64,000 nucleotides of DNA, taken from positions 366,422 through 430,421 of the forward strand of contig PTFA01000081.1 in assembly GCA_003342895.1 (NCBI GenBank), read 5' to 3'. The notes below the pieces were generated by a model that was not told the origin of the DNA, searched no databases, and was given only the letters and a program-made list of their open reading frames with translations. This document shows, in pieces, positions 13,363 through 24,131 of the stretch. The position numbers and the translations under genes are program-made. Numbering within the stretch: the first letter of the stretch is position 1; the number at the start of each line of letters is the position of its first letter. This DNA is from Casuarius casuarius (Eukaryota; Chordata; Aves; Casuariiformes; Casuariidae).

Positions 13363-16300
13363 TTTTTGAGGGGTTAAATTACAATCTTAGCTAGATGGCT
13401 GTCATCACCATAATGTTTTTGTGCGTTAGAATTTAATGAATTTCATGTATTTATTCTCATAACCTCCTGTTGTGCGAATACTATACAGCATGATACAGAG
13501 GACAGGGCGGGATGGAACAGAGATTATCAAAGGTATTCCAATGCTTAATTTCTGCTGATTTGACCGTAAGCTGCAGCGCCCGTAGAGGGGGGCTGAAGGG
13601 CTATCGGACGCAGTTAGGCTATCTGCTACCTGGAGAACACGACTGCAGCTGCGGAGCAGAGCAAAGAGACTGATCTCAAGGAGGAAAAAGCAAACAGATC
13701 CCAGACGAGGAGAATATCAACAAGGACCGTTCCTCTGTAGTCTCCTTTGTGGATGTGAGATACAGCTTAGGAAAAGCGTTAAGGCATCCTATCAAAAAGG
13801 AAGAAAATCCCTTATGTGTGACAGCAGCGAGGCAGCAGAGGAGGGAGACACGGTGATAGAGCGCCTTATGGCCAAGGCATGAAAAGGAGCTGTGGTAATG
13901 AAAAGAAGATGAATTTATGTCATGTTGTTGCTTTGGAGTTTTTGGGTTTTTTACATATTTTTAAATCCCCATCCAGATATTAGTCAGGGAAGACATATAT
14001 TTTCTTCATGCTTCATAAATATGTAGGAAAAAGAGATGTCATCTACGATCAGAGAGCAAAGACTTGGACTTTGCACGTCCACATTTTTGTATAGCTCAAT
14101 TTCAGTCAAAATGTGTTTACAGCAGTTTTTGCAGTTTAAAATTCTTGAATATCTCCCTTCTTTTACAATAAAGAAAACAGTGTGTCAGCTGGAGGTAGTT
14201 TAAAGTGAACTGAAAGTTTTAATTTGAATTTGTAAAAATAAGAATTTTTTTTCAAGCAATTTTAGGTATTACAATTATACCTTGAAGTCTAATCCAAGAG
14301 CAGGAGTGCTAGAGTTGCGTAACTACAAAAGTAAACACTATGATAGACCTACTGTTACTTAAATGTGGACAAGTTGGACCAGCTGTGTAACAGTCAATGC
14401 TTTTACAGTAATAAATGTTGACAGCAAAAATAAAAAGAATGCATTACTGAGACATCATCGAATGAGCCCTGTCATTACAGGGAAACCCCACCCTGTATAA
14501 GCTTGTCAAAAAGTGTTACTGTAATCCTTTGAGAAGCCTCCTCCTCAGGCAACAGAGGAAAAATGTTTAGGATAGGCCCAGAACAGGTGTGTTGTGCTGT
14601 AATGCCAGTATTTAATCAGGGATCTCTTCACATTAATTTCATAATGGAACTAACTCGCATCTATTCTTGCCCATCACGCGAAGCTGAAATGATTATTTAA
14701 CTATCAAACTAAAGTAAGCAAACTAACAGAAGTGTTTAAAGATGGGCATTGTAAGGCGTACGATATTGTAAAGTCATCATTGCTTTTCTGCGTCCAGTAC
14801 CATGCAACGACATTTAAGAGGAAAAGGTGCTAGGCGCTCTTTTCAAAGTCAATCCTTGCAAAATCTCAGTTCACACCTTGATCAACGCTGGCAGAAGCTG
14901 GTTATTTCTGCTTTTGGGGCCTCTTTTGGACAAAAAAGCAACCCTACCACCTGAACAGCAGTTGAGATATAAACATATGCAGTGTGAGCTAGAGGATCAC
15001 ACATGGTTAGAAAAGCAAAATATATCCAATAGATTTATGAAACCATTAGTGCAGCTTCTATTAGTACCACCAGAAAGAGCCTGAAGTTGCCCCTGGGATA
15101 AGAAACACGTAGGACTGAATACTTCACTGGGACTTGGTGATCTCCCCTAGTGCAGGAAGATGCCAACACAACTCCGCACGTCCGAGGGTTGACGCTGGGC
15201 AGTCATTCCTGCCTGGGGGGTACATGAGTGCTCGTTCTTATTTTTTGTCTAATGTTATCCTCAGGAAAAATAAGAGAGGGAGAGGGAATGAAAAGAAACA
15301 GCTGTAAAGTGATGTTGCTTTGTAGTAAATCCATCTGTTCATCCCTCAGAATAATCTTGCAGACACGACCTAAAGTTGGACTTCAGACCCTAGACCCGAC
15401 CGCAGTGACAACGGTGGGATCGTATCCTGGCCAACGGGCCTTGCTGCTGTTGGCGCTGGCTGTGATGAGCTTGCAGCCCACCATTTAATTATCCATTGGC
15501 CATTTCTTGACGAAAAGCGCCACATTTACACAACAACAGTACATTACTGATCATACTCTCCTATTTATGGCATGTTACTATGGCAATTTAAGTAACTGAA
15601 ACTTATAGAGACAGCATGACAGCTAGACAACATGTCTACAAAGGTGTATCAACAGTGTGGTCCAAAAGAGGCAGGAGGTTTCCAAAACCTTGTTTAATCA
15701 ACATGGCTTACAAGCAGCAAGCCACAGGGCTAATGCTTCACGACTGGCCCAGAAGCCATGGGGAGAGAAAGAAAAAGAAGGGGCGGGCAGGTTTGTCTCC
15801 GTTTAAGAAAGCTTGGGAGAGAAAGTGGATGTATAAGTTACGCACTGCTGTTATCTTAAAACAGGTACATTACTTGAGTACTGTGAGTACTGTGAGTGCA
15901 TATACGCATTACAATGTTCTTTAAGGTGTTTCTTTGGAGATCATGTGAAAGAGCTTCATCCAGCACAACAAACAAATCTAGAGGTTACATCCAATCCCTA
16001 ATTAAATGGTGGTATTTTAGCACTTGACATTAAAAAAAAAAAAGCCCCAAATTTACCTGATTAAAGTTTTATGAGGCTAAACCAATAGATTTTACTAAAA
16101 TCTGGATACAAAAGCACAGGTTTCAGCTAGCCATACAACTACCACGAGCTAACGAAGTTACTCACTTCCCTCCGGTGAGATAAGGTCTACGACACTGCTC
16201 TGAGCATCCTGCCTACGATATCAGTTGACGACCAGTGACAGGGAACTGACTGTAACGCAACGCCTGAACAGATACAGCCAGCGTCCGTGCCAACACCTCT

Positions 16301-17295
16301 ACCCTTAACTGGCAGTGGTAACAGCCATCCTGTACTGAAGTAACCATCAGAGGGCACTGCAAAACATGCTGTGCTACACAGAACCACGCGGGAGCTGTGT
16401 CTGAAGCTTTCGTGTGCATGCAAGTTAAAAATCCAAAGTGGAGAAGTTCAGCTGCGTGAACTGACTCATTAATGATTTCATGCTGTTATTTACAAGTGTT
16501 TCCAGCTCTCTTTCTCTCTTTCACACGCTTCTGTTTACAACAAAGCTATGTAGCTGGCTTCTTTTTTTAAAAACACAAAAGAATTTTCTGCTTATCTTCT
16601 TGTGGTTTTGTGATGACTTATTGTTGCTATTAAGAAAACAGTAACAGAAACCGGACTCTGTATCCTGTTTGCTATTGTAATATTTGGGAAAAAATTGCAC
16701 CAACTGCAATAAGATCTTAAAAAAAGAAAAGAAAAAAGGTGTTGATGTTTGAACACTATATATTGTCAAGTACAAGATTTATACGAAAGTTACATATTAG
16801 GTAGCAAACCACAAAAAGACAATTCTTTTTTCAGGTGAAAGCCTGCTATTGAGTACAGACTGTTTGTTAAATACTCCCTTTCTGAAGCAGTAATTTCATA
16901 TAGAAGGATCTTCTTTTTTTTAAAAAAAAAAAACTTCCTGCTTCAAAGGCAAGAGTGTCTGAGATCACCTTTTCTACAAGCTTGTAACAAGTCAAGCCAA
17001 GTTATAAGTAAATAATCTATTTGTGTATAGAACCCATAGCATCTATAAATCTGTCCCCAAGTTTATGAAACATTTCTATTAGTTTTCTGAATGCCAAAAT
17101 ATATTAGAAAAAAGTCCTGCTGGGGAAGAAATGCCCTTGGTGCTCTCAGAGACAAGAAAATGTGGGCAAAGACTAGAGAAAACGTGGACAACGGCAGTTC
17201 TTAGAAGAATGTATAAAAATGAATTTTCCACTCTCCCTACACAGGCAGAGCACGTAAAGTGAGAAGTCAGGAAAAATTCAAGTCACCATAATGGG

Positions 17296-17710
17296 GACAT
17301 GTATTACCAGTCTGCTTCGCTCCTCTTGCCCTCCAGGGAAGGGCCTACAGAAGCTCAGGACGCAGAGGCCAGTTCTCGGTTCCCAGAGGACCATGCTCTG
17401 GAGATTACCGAGTCTTCTCATTCCTAAGCTTTCCCTTCCTCACTCCCACGTTTTTTCTCTATACCCCCATATACCCCCATTGCTATACCCCCATGGTTTT
17501 ACCCTCCTAGAGCAGTTCTCTCACTGTCTCACCTGGATCCTCCCTTGCTCCTGAATAGCAAGCGCTCTCTTCCTCTCTCTATTCTGCTCCTATCTCCATG
17601 CCTCTCCACACCTACTTCTAGTTCCTTTTCCTATCCCTTACTTGTTCCTATCTCCCAGTCTCTATATGCTTTTCTTTCCTCCTATATTCTTCCTCTCTGT
17701 CAGCTTTTAT
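17296..17710 (+). repeat. Pyrimidine-biased low-complexity block with 10-bp repeats
   Basis: The plus strand is strongly enriched in C and T over roughly 400 bases. It contains three copies of atacccccat at 17461-17470, 17471-17480 and 17485-17494, then many degenerate tcctatctcc-like units to about 17710. On the transcribed FAF1 RNA strand this reads as purine-rich. Confidence 0.7.
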
Positions 17711-18744
17711 AGTTTCCAGTCCTGAGCCTTTCCTAGAACTCTTGCTTGTGATCTGAATTTTAACTTCTTATTAAAACAGTAAAAAAGCCATACCAAACAT
17801 ATTGCTGTTAAAATGCAATATAAAATTCAATAATATTGTGCCTCAGATTTTTCTTGTAATCCTCATATTAAAATTTGTGTTCAGTATTAACAAAATCAAA
17901 GTCAATTTCTTTACCAACAAATTACAGGTAGCATAAATGAAGAAGAAAAAAAAGAGAACTACAAATATTGTGCAGATACTGTGCCTTCATATTATTATAA
18001 CCATAATCGGTAAATCTCCTACTAATGAGACACAAGATTTAAATGTGAAGAATGTGTTTAGTGAATTATTGTCAATCAATGTCCATACAACAGGATAACA
18101 ATAATCTTGAATGGCAACACACCTATTATTATAAATTCCTAACTAAGTACTTCATTACTTCAAAATGTCACTCTCAATTTATAAAGTAACAGATAAACAT
18201 CTCTCAACTGTATACCTCGCTGTGTCTACTTCCATGTAATTGAAACACTGTTTTTGAAAAGTCATGTCATCACTTACCCACTTTGCATTGTTTTGAATGG
18301 TGATTCAGTACTGGTAAGGTTTGTTTTTTAAGGCTGCTTTTCAATCTCCTTTCAAATGTGTACATTAAGACATTTTTGTTTTCTACCTATGATTTAGAGG
18401 TGATCATTGGGAAAATATGTGATTGTTATTTCCTGGTATGAGTGTATTAAGCTCCATAATACCACTGTAAATTTAAGCAGTTACTCATGACTAATATTCA
18501 GAAAAAAAGAAGAACAAAAAAACCCAAGGACTCCGAAAACACCAGTAAATGAATAAGGAGGAGCTTTTTGAGAGACCCAACTAAATACATAAAGCAGACC
18601 TAATGTTTTTATCTTTGATGATGGAAGAGGCACACTAAAACACAGAGTACCTCACTTCATTGGCTAGAGAGACAGCTGATTAATTTTGTATCCCCAGTCG
18701 CTTGCGGAAGCCAATAGGTATCTGCAGGAACTTTCAGCTCTCAC

Positions 18745-18833
18745 CTCATCCTTTATGTCTTCCTGCTGCTGGGCACTGAAGATCTCCATCGCAGCCATCA
18801 GCCTCATCATTAGCTCATCCACTGTCGTGTTAC
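18745..18833 (-). CDS. FAF1: FAF1 exon, end of UAS and start of helical segment (~residues 469-498)
   Basis: This 89-nt exon completes the split Gly codon and adds 29 codons. It reads NTTVDELMMRLMAAMEIFSA then QQQEDIKDE, ending in phase 0. The Met-rich amphipathic part closes the UAS domain, and the Gln/Glu/Asp-rich end begins the charged linker helix that leads to UBX. The acceptor is ttgttgctag and the donor gtgagagc. Ser replaces human Thr in EIFSAQQQ. Confidence 0.96.
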
Positions 18834-19329
18834 CTAGCAACAAAGGAAGATAGCTGAACTTCATATCATTAAAGTTATTAAAAAATGAAGTCATTTTAGA
18901 ATTAATCCATAAGAAATAACCAGACTTTAAAAAAATGACAGCGCAGAAGATGCTAATATCTCAGTAGAATGCTTTTAAATTGCTGTTTTATTGAAAATTC
19001 AACATTGTTTTTACAGGCAAATGTTGATCATAGGCTAAAATTTTAGGTGGCCCAAATATGAACAACTGCTTTTGTACTTGCATTGAATAACTCTTTTTTT
19101 ATTATGATTACTATTGATGTTAAAGGAAAGTAGGATATCTGAGGGTCCCTGACATGAAACTGATTTTACATGTCTAGAAGTCTTCGGTATATTGAGGCAG
19201 ACTGTCAAGTAACAGGAGGAAGGATATTGCCAGTAGCATCCAGTAGCATTGCCAAGCAATCCAAGCGGATTGTTTAGAAATATGGAAAAAACACAATAGG
19301 ACGATCAAAACCATGTGGGCATGCACATT

Positions 19330-19362
19330 TTTATTCAGGTAGATCGTTTTATTCAGGTAGAT
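19330..19362 (+). repeat. Direct repeat of 15 bp
   Basis: tttattcaggtagat occurs at 19330-19344 and again at 19348-19362, an exact short duplication with a three-base spacer. Confidence 0.85.
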
Positions 19363-21106
19363 AGAAAGTTCCTCACATTTTTAGCAGTGTCTCCCACTCT
19401 TTGATAGTGCTGAAAGATCCGTTCGGTTTCCTACCAAGGAATCAACTCAACCTTTGGTTTCTCTTCTTAGATGGAAGAGCAGACTACCCGTTAGAGCCAC
19501 TTCTCTTAGCCATTAAAGGTAAGACCATTTCTCCACGAGAAATAGGCTAAGATTATAAGCTCTTAACATCCGCCAACCTAAAAACAGTCTTTGGATATTA
19601 GTACAACACTACTAACAAGACCTACATTTAAATTGGTGATGCCGGTCAAAATCCTAACCTAAACAGGAGCCGCAGTACTAACAAAAATAAAAATAATAAT
19701 AAAAAAAACCAATCCCCATAGCTTCCAACACCAGCAAAAAAACAAAAATCAAAACCAAACTTAGCCCACATTTCAATAAATTCCCCTGGGAGTTAAGTTT
19801 CTATATTGTTGTATCTCTTTTGTAAACACTGCCTCCTCGCCCAGCCTTGAAAGGCGCTCCTTGTTCCCACGGCTAGCAGTCGCTACCTTCCTTAGCAGAA
19901 AATTGTATCCAGCATGCTACAACATGCGCGACTTCAGAGAATACGGTTTGTTTGAGGGCATAATCTTAAAAGATACCAATGTCCCAATTCATGGGAAAAT
20001 AGCAAGCACAGCACATTTTGATTTTTGTTAGAATTTGAATGCTAAGATAAATTTAGGTAAGGCAGCAATAGATTATCGCTTTAGTTTACTTTAGTTCAAA
20101 AGGTTATTTGCAGAAAACTGACACATAATTAAAACTTAATGAGTGCTATGAAATTATTTGGATTATTTGATAATATAATGCAGCTTTATGTTATGACTCC
20201 AAATCACCAATTTGCTAAAGCAGTTATGTAATTTAAGCCAGTAAGCACCACCAACTTCAGTGGGATAACACAGGTGTTTAAAGTTACACAACTGCTAAAC
20301 TATGCCGCAGAGTTATTACCAAGAGAAAATTTAGTTATTAGGTTATTTTGATGGAACAAGTTTTAGAAGTGACAGAAGTACCATGAATTAGTTTTGCACT
20401 GTACCTTGCACTAAGGAGGCAAAATATGTACCACTCATTGAAAAACTTGGATTTCTATGGGAACGCACAAGCAAAAATAATTTTGGCCATAGGAAGGTGC
20501 ACTGCAGATTGCTTAAGCCAATTACTAATCCCTTGTGAAGAAGGGAAACACTAACACTGTGCAAAAGGCAAATGACTTCACAGTGAGAAGAATTTGAGGC
20601 CGAAATTCCTTAGGAAAATAAAGAGATTAGAATGAAGATGGCTATCTACCTGATAGTTGAGGAGAAAACAAAAGAAATGAGGGGTACCTATTCCTTTACG
20701 AATTTTTGTTTGGAGAATTACAGAGAAGAACGGTCTAAGGGCATCATCCCACACCTGAGTAACCTTACTGTCAGTGAAATCAGAGCAACGCTGGTGTCAG
20801 AAAGAATGGCTCATGTAAGCCAGAAAGTCCTGTTTATATGACATTGTATTAGCAACCTAAAATTCTGATCCAGTTTGGGGTCTCAACACTGCAGGCAGGT
20901 CTGCAAAAGCAAAGTTGTGTTCAAATACTAGCCCGCTACGTGCAACAGGAATCCACGTGTTAACGAGGAGCTACACACCAAGAGCAAAATGCATTCTTGC
21001 ACTGCACAAAAAGTGCATTCCAATCTCTCCTGAAAATCAGGGATTTCTCTAATTATAAATTTGGAACCTAAGTGGAATTTCTTATTTAGAAAACTTGGCT
21101 TCAACT

Positions 21107-21130
21107 AAAAAAAAAAAAAAAAAAAAAAAA
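21107..21130 (+). repeat. A24 homopolymer
   Basis: Twenty-four consecutive A on the plus strand (U-run in the FAF1 transcript). The sequence before it does not resemble a retrocopy or SINE, so it is called only as a homopolymer. Confidence 0.95.
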
Positions 21131-21353
21131 GCCCAATTTTACTACAGTGATGGCAACTCGAATCACTAATACCATGTTAAATAATACACTTATGAATAAT
21201 AGCTATTTCCATCATGGCAACTAAAATTTTTTTTTTTAATGTGCAATAAATTTGCATTCTGAACACCTCAAAAGAGAAACTGTTAGCAAATATATCTTCT
21301 AACAGTTTCATACCCACATATGAAATATTTGCAATATAATGCAAGAACCGTAC

Positions 21354-21490
21354 CTTGTATTACATTCAACACTTCGTTAGATGATCGTTTTCCCATAATA
21401 ATAAGGAAAAGTGGAAACTGATCCGTCTTCTGAGTTCGAATTGTTTGGGCTACAACGCTCCCGAAGTGCCGAGTGCACATCGTCAGAAAC
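21354..21490 (-). CDS. FAF1: FAF1 exon, UAS domain part 3 (~residues 423-469)
   Basis: This 137-nt exon supplies the last base of an Arg codon, 45 full codons, and the first base of a Gly codon. It reads FLTMCTRHFGSVVAQTIRTQ, then KTDQFPLFLIIMGKRSSNEV, then LNVIQ. These are the C-terminal strands of the UAS domain, including the conserved buried PLFLIIMG strand. The acceptor is cctgcatag and the donor gtacggtt, a non-consensus site at positions +4 to +6. The only change I see from remembered human is Thr for Asn in TMCTRHFG. Confidence 0.97.
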
Positions 21491-23867
21491 CTATGCAGGA
21501 AAAAAAATATTAGTTTACATTGTAGAGTTTTTTGGGTTCTTTTAAGTTACTGCTCAAAAAATACTTATGCTAGATTCAGCAATTTACTTGTGTACTATCT
21601 ACTGTTTAACATCTAGGCTTCTGTAATCAATTCTAAGGTTATTTATTCCTTTTTATGATCAAATTATGAGAATATTTACAAATATGATAAAAATAATTAA
21701 TAACTGGCAGTGACCATGATTTAATAGATGGAGAATCCCATTTTCTCTTACGTTATTCTGTAAACTATAATACAAAGCTACCCCCCCCCAAATAATCATG
21801 CTAAATCAACTGTTAAAAACTTCTGAAAAGGAAAAAAGTAAAGACATTATCTAGCAAGGACGAAGAAGTGTAGAATTAGCATCATTTCATACAAGAAGCA
21901 TAATTTAACAATGAACGATCAAGAAAATGTTTTTATCATCACAGAATTAAAACATGGTACTTTAGAATTGTATTTTCTTTTGTACTAGTGCCCTGGCAGT
22001 GACAAACGTAGCAGCGTGATCTAAAAACAATAATTCTAAGCTTTTGACCAAAAAAAGCTCTCAGATATTAGCATAAAGAAGTCTAGCATTAGTATTCTTA
22101 ACACGATCTTGAATAAATGAAAAAACTGATAAAGCTTTTCTCTTCCATTAGAGGACTGTTTGAAATTAGCATTTCTTTCAAGAGAAAAGGGTAGCTTATG
22201 ATATGTTTTCAGATCTGATGGTAAAAAGTAAATGTCATAATAATAATGAATTATGAAAGACCAAATGCAAATATAGAATGCTTTAATAAGATCCAATTTA
22301 ATAAAGTCTGTAAAAATAATGGACTTTTAATAACACGGGTCACAAAAGGCAAAACAGTGGAAATTCGGAGGACTAGCCACTGGTACAGGCTTATTAATTC
22401 TTAATTATGTTCATGAAAGGCAACTTAAATCGTGTGTTTTCTTATGCCTTATGATAATATTTTAGGTAACAACTGCTCTGAAATGTATGCTCTAACTGAA
22501 GCGCCAAGTCCTGTTGTCACATGCATTAGAAGCCAAATCTATTTGAAAAGACAAACTGCATTAAAATGTCAAGTGCTCTAAATCATTTGTTATCAAAAGA
22601 TACCAAAAAGATTCAAAAGTGTAATTTTGTAATCAATATATCTTCTAACTAATAAAATGGCTGAAAGTGGAGAAGCCTGATGAATACCGCATTGGGCTTT
22701 GACTTGAAGGCACCTGCAGTACGAAAAAATCCCAACTCAAAGCCAACTTGTACTATAACCATACCCATACTTGACAGGAGGGCAATAAGCAGGGATAGCC
22801 AGCAAGTATTTCAACACCATCCAGGTTACCGGCAAACACCTCTCCTTGCATCCTTCGTTCTCCAACTCTTGCAGTTCAGGGAACGACGCAGAACGGCAAC
22901 GGTTAGTTACAAGCAACCCAAATGATCAGGGGAATTAAGGGACTGATCTACCAGAAATACCTAACTAAAGACATACCACGCGCTTAAGACAAAATAAAGT
23001 GGCAATAAAGTCTGGACATATGAACTCTTAAGGAAAATAAGGTTTTTTTGATTTTCTTTTCCAAGGTGGGAATAGTTAAATATATCCCTGGATTCACAGA
23101 AGTCAGTGGTGATATCCCATGGCAAGCTGCCTTCTGTAAATCCGGGATTTCACTCCTAGAAGTAACGAGATAAAATAGGGATAGTTGGCAATTGAACTGA
23201 ATTCCTGAGATCTGCGTATAAAACCTGCTGGACGGTCCTCAACGCTCGGCAGCATCAAAGCGGCCCAAGTTCCAAGTCTCCCAACGCGCTGGTGATGGGT
23301 CGGGGAGCCACACGCCCGGCTTTCCGAATCAAGCAGCTAGTTCAGTACGGTAAAAGATTTCCCAAACAATTTTTTTTCCAGATGATTTTTTTTATTCAGC
23401 CAGCACCACTCGTGTACCACAACCAACTCTGACCTGAGAGCACCCGACTGCCCGCCACGGCCACGCAGCGCTCCCGACTCCGAGCGAGGGGCTCTGTGTT
23501 TGCAGGCCCCTCGACCTTCTGCCACATTCATATCCGGCAAAAAAATAAAAATAAAAAAACCCTTCTCCATGATAATATACATTGCCTTCAGAATAGGACC
23601 GAAACGATTTGGGGCTGTAACCAGTCTCTTATCCGACCCATCACTCGGACGGGATCTTCTTCCTCCCCTCCACACGGAAGCGCGCGGCTCCTCCGTGGCC
23701 TCTCCCGAGCCACCACGGGAAGCACCCGCGGAGCTCCTCAAAGAGCCAGATGTCCCCACGGGGAGAAGCGTTCCCCACCACGAGCTGGGCTGCTGTGGTC
23801 TCCCACCAAAAGTGGAAACAGAGCAGCGCTGCCAGGAAGGGAGGGAACACGGCACCTGACTTGCTCT

Positions 23868-24131
23868 TTTATTTCTAAATTGCAATAATATTAAAGGAGG
23901 GAGAAGTATGAGAAAGGCCAAAAAATATATATTTTTCTTAATGAAGGAAAAATCCACTAAAAAGCACTCTTGAAAGTTACAAAAATAAAGTTCATCAAAA
24001 AGTAAGAGTTTTGCCAGACAGTGCGGTTTCTTCACTCCTTTTGTGGCTTGTTAGCAATGGAATCAGCAGCCATTAGAGCCACAAAATAACCACAGCCGCC
24101 GACCATGGCCTGACAAATGCAAAACCAAATC
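23868..24131 (-). other. Possible alternative FAF1 3'-terminal exon
   Basis: A splice acceptor (T-run then tag) sits at 24132-24134. The upstream FAF1 exon (35491-35645) ends with AG; the first base here, G, completes Arg. The frame then reads 32 codons (IWFCICQAMVGGCGYFV, then ALMAADSIANKPQKE) to a TGA at 24032-24034. The middle of this tail is hydrophobic enough for one membrane segment. An AATAAA lies at 23868-23873, about 160 nt after the stop, followed by G/T-containing sequence. If used, it would end FAF1 inside the UAS domain and remove UBX. Chance matches of this quality do occur in long AT-rich introns, and the match is unsupported by transcripts, so this is a hypothesis only. Confidence 0.2.

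Larger units (their letters stand above)
6698..18744 (-). other. FAF1: FAF1 intron (12047 bp)
   Basis: Long intron between the UAS-end exon and the first helix exon. It contains a GC/CpG-rich island around 6930-7200, a TAAT-core cluster around 13296-13362, a 17-base A-run at 12448-12464, and a pyrimidine-biased block around 17300-17710. Nothing else in it resembles a gene or a recognisable mobile element. Confidence 0.85.
18834..21353 (-). other. FAF1: FAF1 intron (2520 bp)
   Basis: AT-rich intron within the UAS-coding part. It includes a 24-base A-run at 21107-21130 and a direct repeat of tttattcaggtagat at 19330-19344 and 19348-19362. No gene seen. Confidence 0.85.

Noticed and set aside
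16882..16952. Imperfect hairpin with tgaagcag / ctgcttca arms around a T/A run
   Set aside because: The paired arms are only about 8 bases and the loop is long and low-complexity; it does not resemble a microRNA precursor.
23337..24035. 232-codon minus-strand open frame, the longest in the window
   Set aside because: It opens with GTG, not ATG, spans a GC-rich patch where stops are scarce, has low-complexity Arg/Ser/Gly-rich content in the middle, and matches no family I know. It is intronic and most likely non-coding.
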